Assembly (NCBI RefSeq): GCF_035751725.1
Contig: NZ_CP142104.1
Span: 1,612,001 to 1,676,000, forward strand
DNA: 64,000 nucleotides
Source of the DNA: Pseudomonas frederiksbergensis
GTDB lineage: Bacteria > Pseudomonadota > Gammaproteobacteria > Pseudomonadales > Pseudomonadaceae
Reading direction: 5' to 3'
Both the position numbers and the translations under genes were made by a program. The notes under the pieces were generated by a model. It saw only the letters and a list, made by a program, of their open reading frames with translations. It was not told the origin of the DNA and did no database searches. Position 1 is the first letter of the stretch; each line of letters starts with the position of its first letter. Below, in pieces: positions 1 to 9,000 of this stretch.

Positions 1-1098
1 CGCTTCATACACCGCCTTGCGCAAACGATTGATACCGCCAATCGGCCGATGGGCCTCAACACCGAACCACGGGTTGAAGGACTGGTTATCACACGCCAGG
101 TTCAGCTTGGGCGTATCGAAATCCTGGGCCGGCACTTTGATCCGCGCCACCGTTTCGAACGGCGCATCACTTTCCTGCCATTCAATGCTGGTGTCCTCGA
201 TCGGCATGTATTTGCTTGGGTCCTGGCGCTGGATCTGCAGGACGAAACAGGCCGGTACACGATCGGTGGATAACTGCTGATTCAGCGCGCTACGCAAGAA
301 ATTCGGCAAGTCCTGATTCTGCGGTGGCAAGGTGTAGCTTGGGCAGCTGTCCGGATCCGGCGCGACGCGAAACTTGGCGTTGGCCTCACCGAATTTATAG
401 GGCGCGACCGAGAAATAAGTGGTCTGGGTCGGGCTGGCCGGAGGCGGCGAGAGTGTCGCCAGGGCGATGAACAAATGGCGGATTTGCCAGGTGCGCGGAT
501 CCAGGCTCGGAAAGAAAGCCAACGCCTTTTTCCCATCAGCTTGCGCGGCCACATTCTGACGGTACTCGGCGACGTCGCTGACGAAGAAGTTCGGATGGTT
601 GAACATCACGAAGTCTTGCTCGCCCTTGGATTGCCGATCAGCCAGCAGTTGCCTGCCAGGCACGTCCAGCAGCTTGATTGCCATGCCCCGGGCATCGCGC
701 AGGCTGTCGAATTGCGGATACGCGTTGCCATTGGACAGGCGGATCGTCGCCTGCCAGGTCTTGCCGGGTTCGGCGAATACGCCCTGGCGCAACGGCGCAG
801 GCAAGTCGTTGGGCACCTGGACTTCGGCCATGACGCAACCATGGGCCTTGGCATGGGCATCGCGCAGGTAGCGCGTGCCCTCGCGGTGTTGGTCGACGAT
901 GCGGATGGCTGTCTGGATGATGTCCTGGGTCATGGCGCTTTCGCCGGGCGGTATTTGTTCCTTGTCCGGGACCGGCCCGCTGTGTTGCCAGGCAAACCAA
1001 GCAGTAGCCAGGGCCCAGCCGAGCAGCCCGATGCCCAGCAGCCATAAGAGCGTCTTGCCCAAAAAGGCGCCGAGGCGCAGCCAGAGCGTGATCAGCAT
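1..1098 (-). CDS. catalase-like heme protein (partial, C-terminus beyond window)
   Basis: An open frame reads leftward from ATG at 1098 to the window edge with no stop (366 codons visible). Residues ~12-34 form an N-terminal membrane anchor or signal segment. The body has the catalase-core look of small catalase-like proteins: HAKAHGCVMAEVQV near the start, FVMFNHPNFFV in the middle and INRLRKAVYE at the edge, similar to the 'INRxRxxVY' end of catalase cores. Members of this family can have peroxidase or allene-oxide-type activity rather than true catalase activity. It lies 31 nt downstream of a di-heme cytochrome on the same strand, so the two are probably co-transcribed. Family call fairly sure; reaction unknown. 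Confidence 0.8.
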   Translation of the reverse strand, partial: MLITLWLRLGAFLGKTLLWLLGIGLLGWALATAWFAWQHSGPVPDKEQIPPGESAMTQDIIQTAIRIVDQHREGTRYLRDAHAKAHGCVMAEVQVPNDLPAPLRQGVFAEPGKTWQATIRLSNGNAYPQFDSLRDARGMAIKLLDVPGRQLLADRQSKGEQDFVMFNHPNFFVSDVAEYRQNVAAQADGKKALAFFPSLDPRTWQIRHLFIALATLSPPPASPTQTTYFSVAPYKFGEANAKFRVAPDPDSCPSYTLPPQNQDLPNFLRSALNQQLSTDRVPACFVLQIQRQDPSKYMPIEDTSIEWQESDAPFETVARIKVPAQDFDTPKLNLACDNQSFNPWFGVEAHRPIGGINRLRKAVYEA

Positions 1099-1129
1099 GT
1101 AAACATCCTTCTAGCTGTGGGGTTCATCA

Positions 1130-2935
1130 TTACAGTTGCGACTCCAGTGGCCCGCCCAGCACCTTCAGGTATTCCAGCAAGGCCCAGCGCTCCTGCGGCT
1201 GCAGCAGCCGACCGATGACGCCATTGCCTCGCTCGCCCGCGCGGAACTCATGGCCACTGTTGTGATTGCCAGTGATCCGCGTATCGAAGAGAAAACCGTT
1301 GGCAAAGGCTTCGGTGCGATAGCCCAGGTGTCGCGGATCGTATTCGAAGCTGCCTTTATAGAAAGTGGTCGCTCGCTCAGCCTGGGGCGACAACAATTGA
1401 TAGAGGGTCGGCACCGAGCCGTTGTGCAGGAACGGCGGCGTGGCCCAGACGCCCGCCAGTGGCCGCGCTTTGTAGGCGCGCAGCTCCCGAACGCCGATTG
1501 GCAGTCCGAAACCGTCCAGGGCTGGGCGCTCGGCTGGCGTGACGCCGGCGTCGCGGTAGGCTCTGTTTTCGACGAAGGCCGTGACGTAGGCCAGGCCCTT
1601 GGCGACCGAGATCTGGCTAAGGTCAAGTGGTTCTGTCGGAGTCGGGTGCAGTTGGACTCCCAGCTTCGCCAGTTCTGCCGGATCCCACTGCAGGCTGGTC
1701 AGGTTGAAACGGTGATCGGCGATATTGTTCGCAGTGCCGGGGTCGGTGCCGATCACGTTCACCGGCAACATGTGCAATTGCTGGACCGGCCTGTCGGGCC
1801 CCTGGACAACCTTGGGCACATGGCAGCCGGCACAGTTCTCGGTAAACAGCGCCCGGCCTTTTGCGGCCAACGGCTTGTCGATCGAACCGAGCAGCGTTTC
1901 CGGCCATGCCGGCGGCTTGAGCAGTTGCAGGGTCTCTTCGATCTTGTTCAGATCGCGCACGCGCACGCTGGAAGGGTAGCGCGCGTCGCCTTGTAGCGGC
2001 TTGCCTTGGGCGTCGAAGAAGCTCAACGTCGCGCCGACGCCCAAGGCTTCGCCGACATTGCGGGCCATCGGCTGCTGGGCCGAGCCGTTCCACTGCACCC
2101 AGTCGAATGTCCACATTTCCCATAATTGCGGGTAATCCACTGGGGCGTTGGCGATCCGGTAGTTTTCAGCCGAAATCGCGTCGCCAAAGCTCGCATTGGC
2201 GATGCGGCCAAAGGCGTCGGTACGACCCGGACCTTCCTCGGTTGGGTAGAGGCCGCGGTGGGTGTCGTTCCAGGCTGTGCGCAGGAAAGTGTCCAGGGAA
2301 ACCTTAAACGTCTTGCGCAATTCTTCATGGCGGGCGTCGTAATCCTTGCCCAGCACTTGGCGGGCGAAGCGTTCGAATTTCCATGGGTTGTAGTAAGTCG
2401 AGGCGAGACTTGCGACCAATGCCTGTCCGAAACTGCCTCCGCGGAGTGTCGGAACCGTCGACGGCAATACATGCTGGGCTGAGCCACCGTCGATCCGTAT
2501 CGCTTGGCCCTTGAAGTGCAATTCCCCGGTGTGGCAGGCCGCGCAGGTGATATCCAGATATTGCGCGTTGCTGCCGGCATTCTGATGCCGGGTGAAGCCT
2601 ACCGGCAGGTTACCGGGATTGTCCGGCGTGGGCTTTTGCGCTGGATCGACCAGGAAACCGAAGCGTGCCAGGTACTCCGGTGAAGCGAAGCGCTGCTGCG
2701 AGAACGGCCGTTCAAGGGCGGTGAACCATTCGTAGCGCAGGCCTTTGACCTGGGTGCCCTGGGGCGTGAAATAGTACGTCTGGCGCTCAGCGGCGCTCCA
2801 TTGGTCTAGGTAGTGGACCTTTTCAACCGGTGTATACGCCGGTAGGCGCGGGTTTGCGACGTAATAAAGCACCACGGCCACGATTACGATGAGGAGCGCG
2901 AGGACCAGCAAGAGAACGCGAGAGAGGAGGCGCAC
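1130..2935 (-). CDS. di-heme c-type cytochrome, cytochrome c peroxidase/RoxA-like
   Basis: 601 residues. The N-terminus is a hydrophobic anchor (residues ~4-26), so the protein is probably periplasmic and membrane-tethered. Two CxxCH heme-binding motifs are visible, CAACH at residues 131-135 and CAGCH at 368-372, with about 235 residues between them, as in the large di-heme peroxidase/RoxA-type proteins rather than the ~340-residue CcpA enzymes. Likely an electron-transfer or oxygenase/peroxidase enzyme; the substrate cannot be read from the sequence. It is followed 31 nt later by the catalase-like gene. Start ATG at 2935 gives a proper signal-anchor. Confidence 0.82.
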   Translation of the reverse strand: MRLLSRVLLLVLALLIVIVAVVLYYVANPRLPAYTPVEKVHYLDQWSAAERQTYYFTPQGTQVKGLRYEWFTALERPFSQQRFASPEYLARFGFLVDPAQKPTPDNPGNLPVGFTRHQNAGSNAQYLDITCAACHTGELHFKGQAIRIDGGSAQHVLPSTVPTLRGGSFGQALVASLASTYYNPWKFERFARQVLGKDYDARHEELRKTFKVSLDTFLRTAWNDTHRGLYPTEEGPGRTDAFGRIANASFGDAISAENYRIANAPVDYPQLWEMWTFDWVQWNGSAQQPMARNVGEALGVGATLSFFDAQGKPLQGDARYPSSVRVRDLNKIEETLQLLKPPAWPETLLGSIDKPLAAKGRALFTENCAGCHVPKVVQGPDRPVQQLHMLPVNVIGTDPGTANNIADHRFNLTSLQWDPAELAKLGVQLHPTPTEPLDLSQISVAKGLAYVTAFVENRAYRDAGVTPAERPALDGFGLPIGVRELRAYKARPLAGVWATPPFLHNGSVPTLYQLLSPQAERATTFYKGSFEYDPRHLGYRTEAFANGFLFDTRITGNHNSGHEFRAGERGNGVIGRLLQPQERWALLEYLKVLGGPLESQL

Positions 2936-3203
2936 GGTAACGTCCTTGTTTTTTTGATATGCCCTTATGCCTCAGTGCCGCTTGGCCGGCAAGTGGCCAT
3001 TACCGTTGGGGAAGGGGAGGCGGCAATTTGTCTCTGTACGTAATAGATGACAGATGCTTCATCTGCCCAGGATTAAAAAGCGTTTGGCGGCCTGAACTTA
3101 TCATCGCTTTGTGGCTCACATGCCGGTAGCCATTGGTCGTGGCCGCCTGATAAGCTCGCGGCTTTACTCGATTGCCCTTTAGGCGCATGAACAAGGAAAT
3201 AGC

Positions 3204-3917
3204 ATGAAACAGCATCGGTTGGCGGCGGCGGTTGCCCTGGTTGGCCTGGTACTCGCGGGTTGTGACTCGCAGACCAGCGTAGAGCTGAAAACCCCGGCGC
3301 AGAAAGCTTCCTACGGTATTGGCCTGAACATGGGCAAGAGCCTGGCTCAGGAAGGTATGGATGACCTGGACTCCAAAGCAGTCGCCCAGGGCATCGAAGA
3401 TGCCGTCGGCAAGAAAGAACAGAAGCTGAAAGACGAAGAATTGGTCGAGGCCTTTGCCGCACTGCAAAAACGTGCCGAAGAGCGCATGGCCAAGATGAGC
3501 GAAGAGTCGGCAGCGGCCGGCAAGAAATTCCTCGAAGAAAACGGCAAGAAGAGCGGCGTGACCACCACCGCTTCGGGCCTGCAATATGAAGTCGTCAAGA
3601 AAGCCGACGGCGCACAGCCAAAGCCAACTGACGTAGTAACTGTTCACTACACTGGCAAGCTGACCAACGGCACCGTGTTCGACAGCTCCGTGGAGCGTGG
3701 CAGCCCGATTGACCTGCCGGTCAGCGGCGTGATCCCGGGTTGGGTTGAAGGCCTGCAATTGATGCACGTCGGTGAAAAGTACAAGTTGTACATCCCAAGC
3801 GACCTGGCCTATGGCGCTCAGAGCCCGAGCCCGGCGATTCCTGCCAACTCGGTCCTGGTGTTCGATCTGGAACTGCTGGCCATCAAGGATCCGGCAAAAG
3901 AAGGCGCAGCCAAGTAA
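3204..3917 (+). CDS. FKBP-type peptidyl-prolyl cis-trans isomerase, lipoprotein (Mip/FkpA-like)
   Basis: 237 residues. A lipoprotein signal with lipobox VLAGC puts the mature N-terminal Cys at about residue 20, so the protein is probably outer-membrane anchored facing the periplasm. Residues ~30-125 are the charged helical FKBP N-terminal dimerisation domain (KASYGIGLNMG, many Lys/Glu). Residues ~135-230 are the FKBP catalytic domain (VTVHYTGKLTNGTVFDSS, GVIPGWVEGLQLM, LAYGAQ). It isomerises Xaa-Pro bonds during folding of exported proteins. Start ATG at 3204 follows an AAGGAA ribosome site. A hairpin terminator lies 17 nt after the stop, so it is probably monocistronic. Confidence 0.93.
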   Translation: MKQHRLAAAVALVGLVLAGCDSQTSVELKTPAQKASYGIGLNMGKSLAQEGMDDLDSKAVAQGIEDAVGKKEQKLKDEELVEAFAALQKRAEERMAKMSEESAAAGKKFLEENGKKSGVTTTASGLQYEVVKKADGAQPKPTDVVTVHYTGKLTNGTVFDSSVERGSPIDLPVSGVIPGWVEGLQLMHVGEKYKLYIPSDLAYGAQSPSPAIPANSVLVFDLELLAIKDPAKEGAAK

Positions 3918-3934
3918 TCGCGTCTGCTATAAAG

Positions 3935-3962
3935 ACAACGCCTCGCTTATGCGGGGCGTTGT
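3935..3962 (+). terminator. terminator after FKBP gene
   Basis: A 12-bp stem (3935-3946 / 3951-3962, one G-U pair) closes a TTAT loop just after the FKBP stop codon. The following T-tract is weak, so the call rests on the stem and its location. Confidence 0.75.
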
Positions 3963-4167
3963 TGCATTCGGCTTTTGAAAATGACTAAAAAAACCGAACG
4001 TCCGACGCAGGCTACAGTCACAGGCAATACAGGCGCTGTGCTAGACGCAGTCGGCCGATCAAGTCAACGAAATGTTGGGTTTTTTTATGTGAGTAAAAAA
4101 CGCCCGATCTAAGCCGGACCCTTATGAAACGGGGGCTTCAGCGGTGAAATGTAGCTCTGTTCACAAG

Positions 4168-4192
4168 GTTATCCACAATTTGTGTGGATAAC
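4168..4192. promoter_or_regulatory. inverted pair of consensus DnaA boxes / 10-bp inverted repeat
   Basis: TTATCCACA at 4169-4177 on the plus strand and its exact inverse TGTGGATAA at 4183-4191 form a 10-bp perfect inverted repeat with a 5-nt spacer, 18 nt upstream of the YkvA-type gene start at 4211. Both match the consensus DnaA box. As RNA this would also form a hairpin just before the ribosome site. Confidence 0.6.
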
Positions 4193-4210
4193 ATTTCAGT
4201 GGGGGAAAAA

Positions 4211-4666
4211 ATGAAGGCGCCGTGGAATTTCACGAGATTCCTGCCCTTGGCGGGACGGCTGCTCGCCCGCGGCAGATTGCCAACATTGCTGTTTGCCGTT
4301 GCCAGCAAGGGCGCGCGTGAAGGTGGTCGTCTTGGCAAGCTCAAGGACGACCTGCGGTTGCTCCAGGCCTTGTGCCTGGCCTACTGGCGTGGCGAATACC
4401 GGGCCGTCAGCGCCAAGTCGTTGCTCTCGGTCGTGGCGGGGCTCATGTATTTCCTTAGCCCTTTGGACGCGATTCCAGATTTGCTGCCCATGTTTGGCAT
4501 GTTCGATGACATCGCCGTGCTGGCCTGGATCATGAAGACACTCGACGATGAGCTAAGCGCCTTCCGTGCCTGGCGCGACCGGCAACCCCCCGAGAAACTC
4601 GCATTGGTGGAGAGGCTTCCCGATACCCCGGAGCAACTCCAGCTCCAGGGTCCTAAAAAGACCTGA
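4211..4666 (+). CDS. YkvA family protein (DUF1232)
   Basis: 151 residues from ATG at 4211, preceded by GGGGGA at 4200-4205; a GTG at 4184 in frame would add nine residues but lies inside the inverted DnaA-box pair and lacks a ribosome site. The diagnostic DUF1232 segment is LSPLDAIPDLLPMFGMFDD, a short amphipathic hairpin followed by a hydrophobic helix (DIAVLAWIMK). Family members are small, probably membrane-associated proteins of unknown function. Not obviously in an operon with the next gene (112-nt gap). Confidence 0.85.
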   Translation: MKAPWNFTRFLPLAGRLLARGRLPTLLFAVASKGAREGGRLGKLKDDLRLLQALCLAYWRGEYRAVSAKSLLSVVAGLMYFLSPLDAIPDLLPMFGMFDDIAVLAWIMKTLDDELSAFRAWRDRQPPEKLALVERLPDTPEQLQLQGPKKT

Positions 4667-4778
4667 TTCCGGCGTTTCCCCCCAGAACATCATCGCCCCG
4701 CGACCTTGGCTGCTATTTAGGATTACACTTCCTAGGAAAAAGCTGACTCGCTAAGTGTTGTTGTCCTACGGGGTAGTC

Positions 4779-5120
4779 ATGGATATTCAAGTAATCACAC
4801 GCGACGGAGAGCCCGAGTACGCGGTTTTACCGTGGGATCAGTACCAGTCGTTATTGAAGGCAGCAGGCATCAATCAAGCTCCGCCGCGTGAGGCAACGGT
4901 CCAGCATGCGGCGGCACCTGGCCAGGTTCTTCCTGGTCTGGATCAACTGCGCAGTCTGCGTGAAGGGAAGGGCATCGCCATCGAGGCGCTGGCCCGCACG
5001 GTAGGCATCAGCCCGTCTTATCTGGCCATGATCGAAAGCGGCGAGCGTCAGCCCGATGCTGCGATCAAGCGCAGTCTGGCCTGGGAATTGACGGTGCCGG
5101 GGTGGAGGGACGAATCGTGA
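4779..5120 (+). CDS. HTH (XRE-type) regulator with Phd-like N-terminus
   Basis: 113 residues from ATG at 4779; an in-frame GTG at 4755 is less likely. Residues ~1-35 (MDIQVITRDGEPEYAVLPWDQYQSLL) resemble the start of Phd/YefM-type antitoxins. Residues ~55-105 carry an XRE helix-turn-helix (LRSLREGKGIAIEALARTVGISPSYLAMIESGERQPD). DNA binding is well supported; targets are unknown. The stop overlaps the GTG start of the next gene (GTGA), so the two are translationally coupled. The antitoxin-like N-terminus is suggestive, but the downstream partner does not resemble a known toxin. Confidence 0.85.
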   Translation: MDIQVITRDGEPEYAVLPWDQYQSLLKAAGINQAPPREATVQHAAAPGQVLPGLDQLRSLREGKGIAIEALARTVGISPSYLAMIESGERQPDAAIKRSLAWELTVPGWRDES

Positions 5121-5488
5121 GTGTACGCATCAGTCGGCAACATTGGGACGGGTTGTTGGGTGAGTTGGACCAGGCGCGCCGCCAGCGCCATTTATTGACC
5201 TATCGCGCCTTGCTGGAACGCTTGCAGCTTCCCAGCCCGGCCATGCAGACCTTGACCGCAGCGCTCGAACACCTGGCCGCGCTGGATGCACGGGCCGAAC
5301 AGCCGCTGCGCAGTTCGCTGGTCATCAGCCAGGGCGCCAGTCGGTTGCCGCGCACTGGTTTCTTTGAATGCGTCGAGCGCTTGGGCCGTTTTTCCGGCCC
5401 TTCCGACGGGGTGGCCGCAGCATCCTGGCATGCTTCGGAAGTGGTCCGGGTGTTCGAGTACGAATATCCCGAATCGGCGGAAGCCTAA
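5117..5488 (+). CDS. hypothetical protein coupled to HTH regulator
   Basis: 123 residues from GTG at 5117, overlapping the preceding stop by GTGA; its own TAA overlaps the ATG of the next gene (TAATG). The sequence is helical and charged (LLGELDQARRQRHLLTYRALLERLQLP) with a C-terminal part predicted to be strands (VVRVFEYEYPE). No catalytic motif or known family is recognised. Tight overlap on both sides implies that it works with the HTH and Sel1 proteins. Confidence 0.72.
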   Translation: MSVRISRQHWDGLLGELDQARRQRHLLTYRALLERLQLPSPAMQTLTAALEHLAALDARAEQPLRSSLVISQGASRLPRTGFFECVERLGRFSGPSDGVAAASWHASEVVRVFEYEYPESAEA

Positions 5489-5889
5489 TGCTCTGGCGTA
5501 TCAAGGCCCGGGCCGGTTATTGGCTCGCGCGCCGGTTGTTTCATTGGTCTTGGTTCGTTCGACAGCCGCGCGGCTGGGCCTGGCTCGAAGGCCAGTTCGC
5601 ACGGATGGCGAACCTGGGGGATGTCGGCGCCCAGAGTTTCTATGGTCATATCCTGACGTTTCGCGGCCAAGGGTTGGGTGCTCGGGAAGAGGGTATTCGT
5701 CTGCTGCGGTTGGCTGCGCTGGCCGGTGATGGCAAGGCCGCTTACCAAGTGGGTGTTATCAGCCTTGCTGGCACCACCACCAAAGCGCCCGATCCGGCCG
5801 AAGCAGCGCGTTGGTGGGCCCTGGCCGCGAAGGCTGGGCACCCGTTGGCCGAAATCAAGCTCAAGACGCTCGACGGCCAGAATCCATAG
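5488..5889 (+). CDS. Sel1-repeat protein
   Basis: 133 residues. Residues ~45-125 contain at least two Sel1-like repeats (GDVGAQSFYGHILTF, GDGKAAYQVGVISLAG followed by DPAEAARWWALAAKAGHPLA), the alpha/alpha solenoid motif used for protein-protein contacts. The N-terminal ~30 residues are basic and aromatic. Third gene of a three-gene overlapping set (4779-5889). No signal peptide is evident. Function unknown beyond a scaffolding-type role. Confidence 0.85.
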   Translation: MLWRIKARAGYWLARRLFHWSWFVRQPRGWAWLEGQFARMANLGDVGAQSFYGHILTFRGQGLGAREEGIRLLRLAALAGDGKAAYQVGVISLAGTTTKAPDPAEAARWWALAAKAGHPLAEIKLKTLDGQNP

Positions 5890-5891
5890 CG

Positions 5892-5900
5892 TTATCCACA
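5892..5900 (+). promoter_or_regulatory. consensus DnaA box
   Basis: TTATCCACA, 3 nt after the Sel1-gene stop codon. Third perfect copy of this 9-mer within 1.75 kb. Confidence 0.45.
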
Positions 5901-6049
5901 GGCTCCCTCCCCCGCATTTCTTCCCGTCCCGAAAGGGACCTGTAAGGGAAGTTTAAGAATTGTCCTACGCGTCACGTCTCCTTATCTGACTTATTTCTCC
6001 TGTCGTCCCCGGCAAAGTCTCGCGCCTTCCTGCGCTGCGAGATGTCTGA

Positions 6050-9000
6050 ATGCGTTTCCCTGACAAGACCCCGTCTATAAGCGGCGCCATTGGTACGCTG
6101 GTCCTGACCGTCATGAACTCGCCCGATGCCGAGGCGGTGCTAAAGGATTTTCGCAATTGCCTGGGCGACTACGACACCTGGGCGGAAAAGTTCTGGAACG
6201 GCCAGACGCTGGACATCGAGCAGGTGTTCAAGGTGGGCAACGAAGTGTCGCTCGCGCCTGCTAAGGACGGTGGCAAGCAAGTCAGCGCCGTGGTGGCGAG
6301 CTGTCCGGCACAAGGCCCGCTGACGCTGGTGCATATGTTCCAAGCCTCGCGTTTCGTGCCGATCGGCGACACACCGGTGGTGCTCGAACCCATCATTCGG
6401 GACGCGCTGGGGAAAGAAACGTTTGGCGATCCAATCCCACTCGTCATCGGCCCCAGCGGCATTCTGGAAATACCCGAATGCGACCGCGGCCAACGTTATC
6501 GCATCAGCTTTTTTCCAAATATCACGACCGGTCATGTCCAGGCGCTGTATGCCTCGTATCAAACAGCGATCGGCGAGCTCGAAGGCTGGCTGAAAGCCGA
6601 GTGGAAAGCGTTTCAACCGCTGTGGAAGGAGCATTCGGAAAAAGGTTTCCTGGATCGCTACAACACGTTGCAGGACGCTCAGCTGCGTGGCTTTGAAAAC
6701 GCTTTGTATAAGCTGTGGGACGACGTCAAACAGATCTTCGATCTGCTCGCGGACCTGCAGGCCAACAGTGAAAAGTTGCTGGAATACTTCACCGAGGCCG
6801 AACTTGAGCAACTGCTGAAAGCATCATCCGAAGCGATCGCCAAAGCGCTGATGATCGCGAGCGATGAGCCCTTGCTCTTCGTTTACACCGCGGCGTTCAT
6901 CAGTTGGATGCGGATGTTGCCGCCCCGTTACTTGGCCGAAATCATAGGGGAAATTCGCGCCGAGATTCTGATCAATTTCCTGTTGGCGGCTGTTACCGGT
7001 GGCCTGGGTTTGGGTCTGCGCCTGAGCGGCAAGGTGCTGCGTTTGGTTCGCTCGGAACACGTCCGGACATGGCTGCAGGCCTCGAGCCAACGCCTGGGCC
7101 AACTCGGTGGCGACAGCCTTAACGCCCATGCCGATGTGCTCAAGCCGGTCGTGATTGCCGGCCGAGGCCCATCCGTAGGCCCCGCTCCCGTCACACCATT
7201 GCACATCACCGCTGGAGATTCCCCACCACTGTCGGTCAGCAATCCAGCCCCGGTCGTGCGGGAAAAATCCCAGCCCTCTACCCGGCTGAGCAAACAAGAA
7301 CACCACGACGACGCCTCCACCCAATCGACAAACCCCAACGGCGCCCCCGCCGACAGCGCCGCCCAGACCCGCACCAACGGCTGCCCGGTGTCGATGGTCA
7401 CCGGCGAAGAACTGCTGACCCTGGAAGACGGCACCCTCGACGGACGCCTGCCGTTTATCTTCACCCGCCTCTACCGCACCAGCGCCGCCGAGCTCGACAT
7501 CGGCCTCGGTCGCGGTTGGAGCCATGCCCTGGCCCATCGCCTGTTGATCGAAGGCGAGCAGGTCATCTGGATCGACCAGGAAAACCGCCGCACCACCTTC
7601 CCCCGGCCCAGCCTGCAACGCCCGGCGATCCACAACAGCCTGGCCCGCGCGGCGATCTACCTGAGCAATGAGCCGGACGAACTGATCATCGCCCAGCCCG
7701 GCGAAGAGGCGCCTTTCCTACACTTTCGCGACGGTCGTCTGATCGCCTTGAGCGATCGGTACGACAACCGCCTGACCGTCCAGCGCAACATCTACGGTGA
7801 CATCAGTCGCCTGGACAACGGCGCTGGGCGCTGCCTGCGCCTGCGCTATGAACACCGCCACCTGGTCGCCATCGACTATCAGAGCTTTCACCCGGCACCG
7901 ACCCGCGACGAAAGCTGGCGCACTGAGCAAACGCTGGTTTCCTACCGCTACGACGCCCGTTTCCGACTCGTCGAAGCGACCAACGCCGCCGGCGAAAGCG
8001 AACGCTACGACTACGACGACCAGCACGTCATCCTCCAGCGGCAACTGGCCGGCGGCGCGAGTTTTTACTGGGAGTGGCAAGGCCTCGGCGCGGCGGCCCG
8101 CTGCGTGCGGCACTGGGCGTCGTTTGCGCAGATGGACAGCCGCTACACCTGGGGCGAGGACGGCAGCGTCACCGTCCATAACCTCGATGGCAGCGAGGAA
8201 GTCTACGTCCACGACGACCGCGCGCGACTGGTGCGCCAAGTCGATCCCGCCGGCGGTGAACACCTCAAGGCCTATGACGAACAGGGCCGGCTGATCGCCG
8301 AGCAAGACCCGCTCGGCGCCGTCACCGAATACCGCTATGACGAAGTCGGACGGCTGGTGGCGCTGATTCCGCCTGAAGACGAGCCCACGTCCTACGAGTA
8401 CCGAAACGGTTTCCTGCACGCCCGGCAGCGCGGCAAAGCCGTGTGGACCTACCGCCGCAATGAGCAGGGCGACGTCATTGAGGCCATCGACCCGGACGGC
8501 CAAAGCACCTGGTATCACTACGACAGCCAAGGGCAACTGAAAACCATCAGCTACCCGGACGCCAGCGCCCATTATTTTGTGCGCAATCACCTGGGCCAGT
8601 TGACGGAAGAAACCCTGCCCGATGGCAGCCAGCGGTGTTTTTCCTACGACGCTCTCGGACGTTTGCTGACCCGCCAGGACGAACACGGCGCCATCACCCA
8701 TTACCAATGGGACGCCGTGGGCCGCTTGCTGCAAACCACCTTGCCCAGCGGCGCGACCCTCGCCTGGAGCTACAACGCCTACGGCAAGGTCATCGCCGAG
8801 CAGGACGAACTGGGGCGTATCACCCGCTACGAATACGCCGACGACCTGCACCTGATCAGCCGCTGCCTCAACCCCGACGGCAGCGAACTGAAGTATCGCT
8901 ACGACTCGGCGCGGCTGTTGCTGACGGACATCGAGAACGAATCCGGCGAACACTATCGGCTGGACTACACGCCCAACGGACTGATCCGACAGGAAACCGG

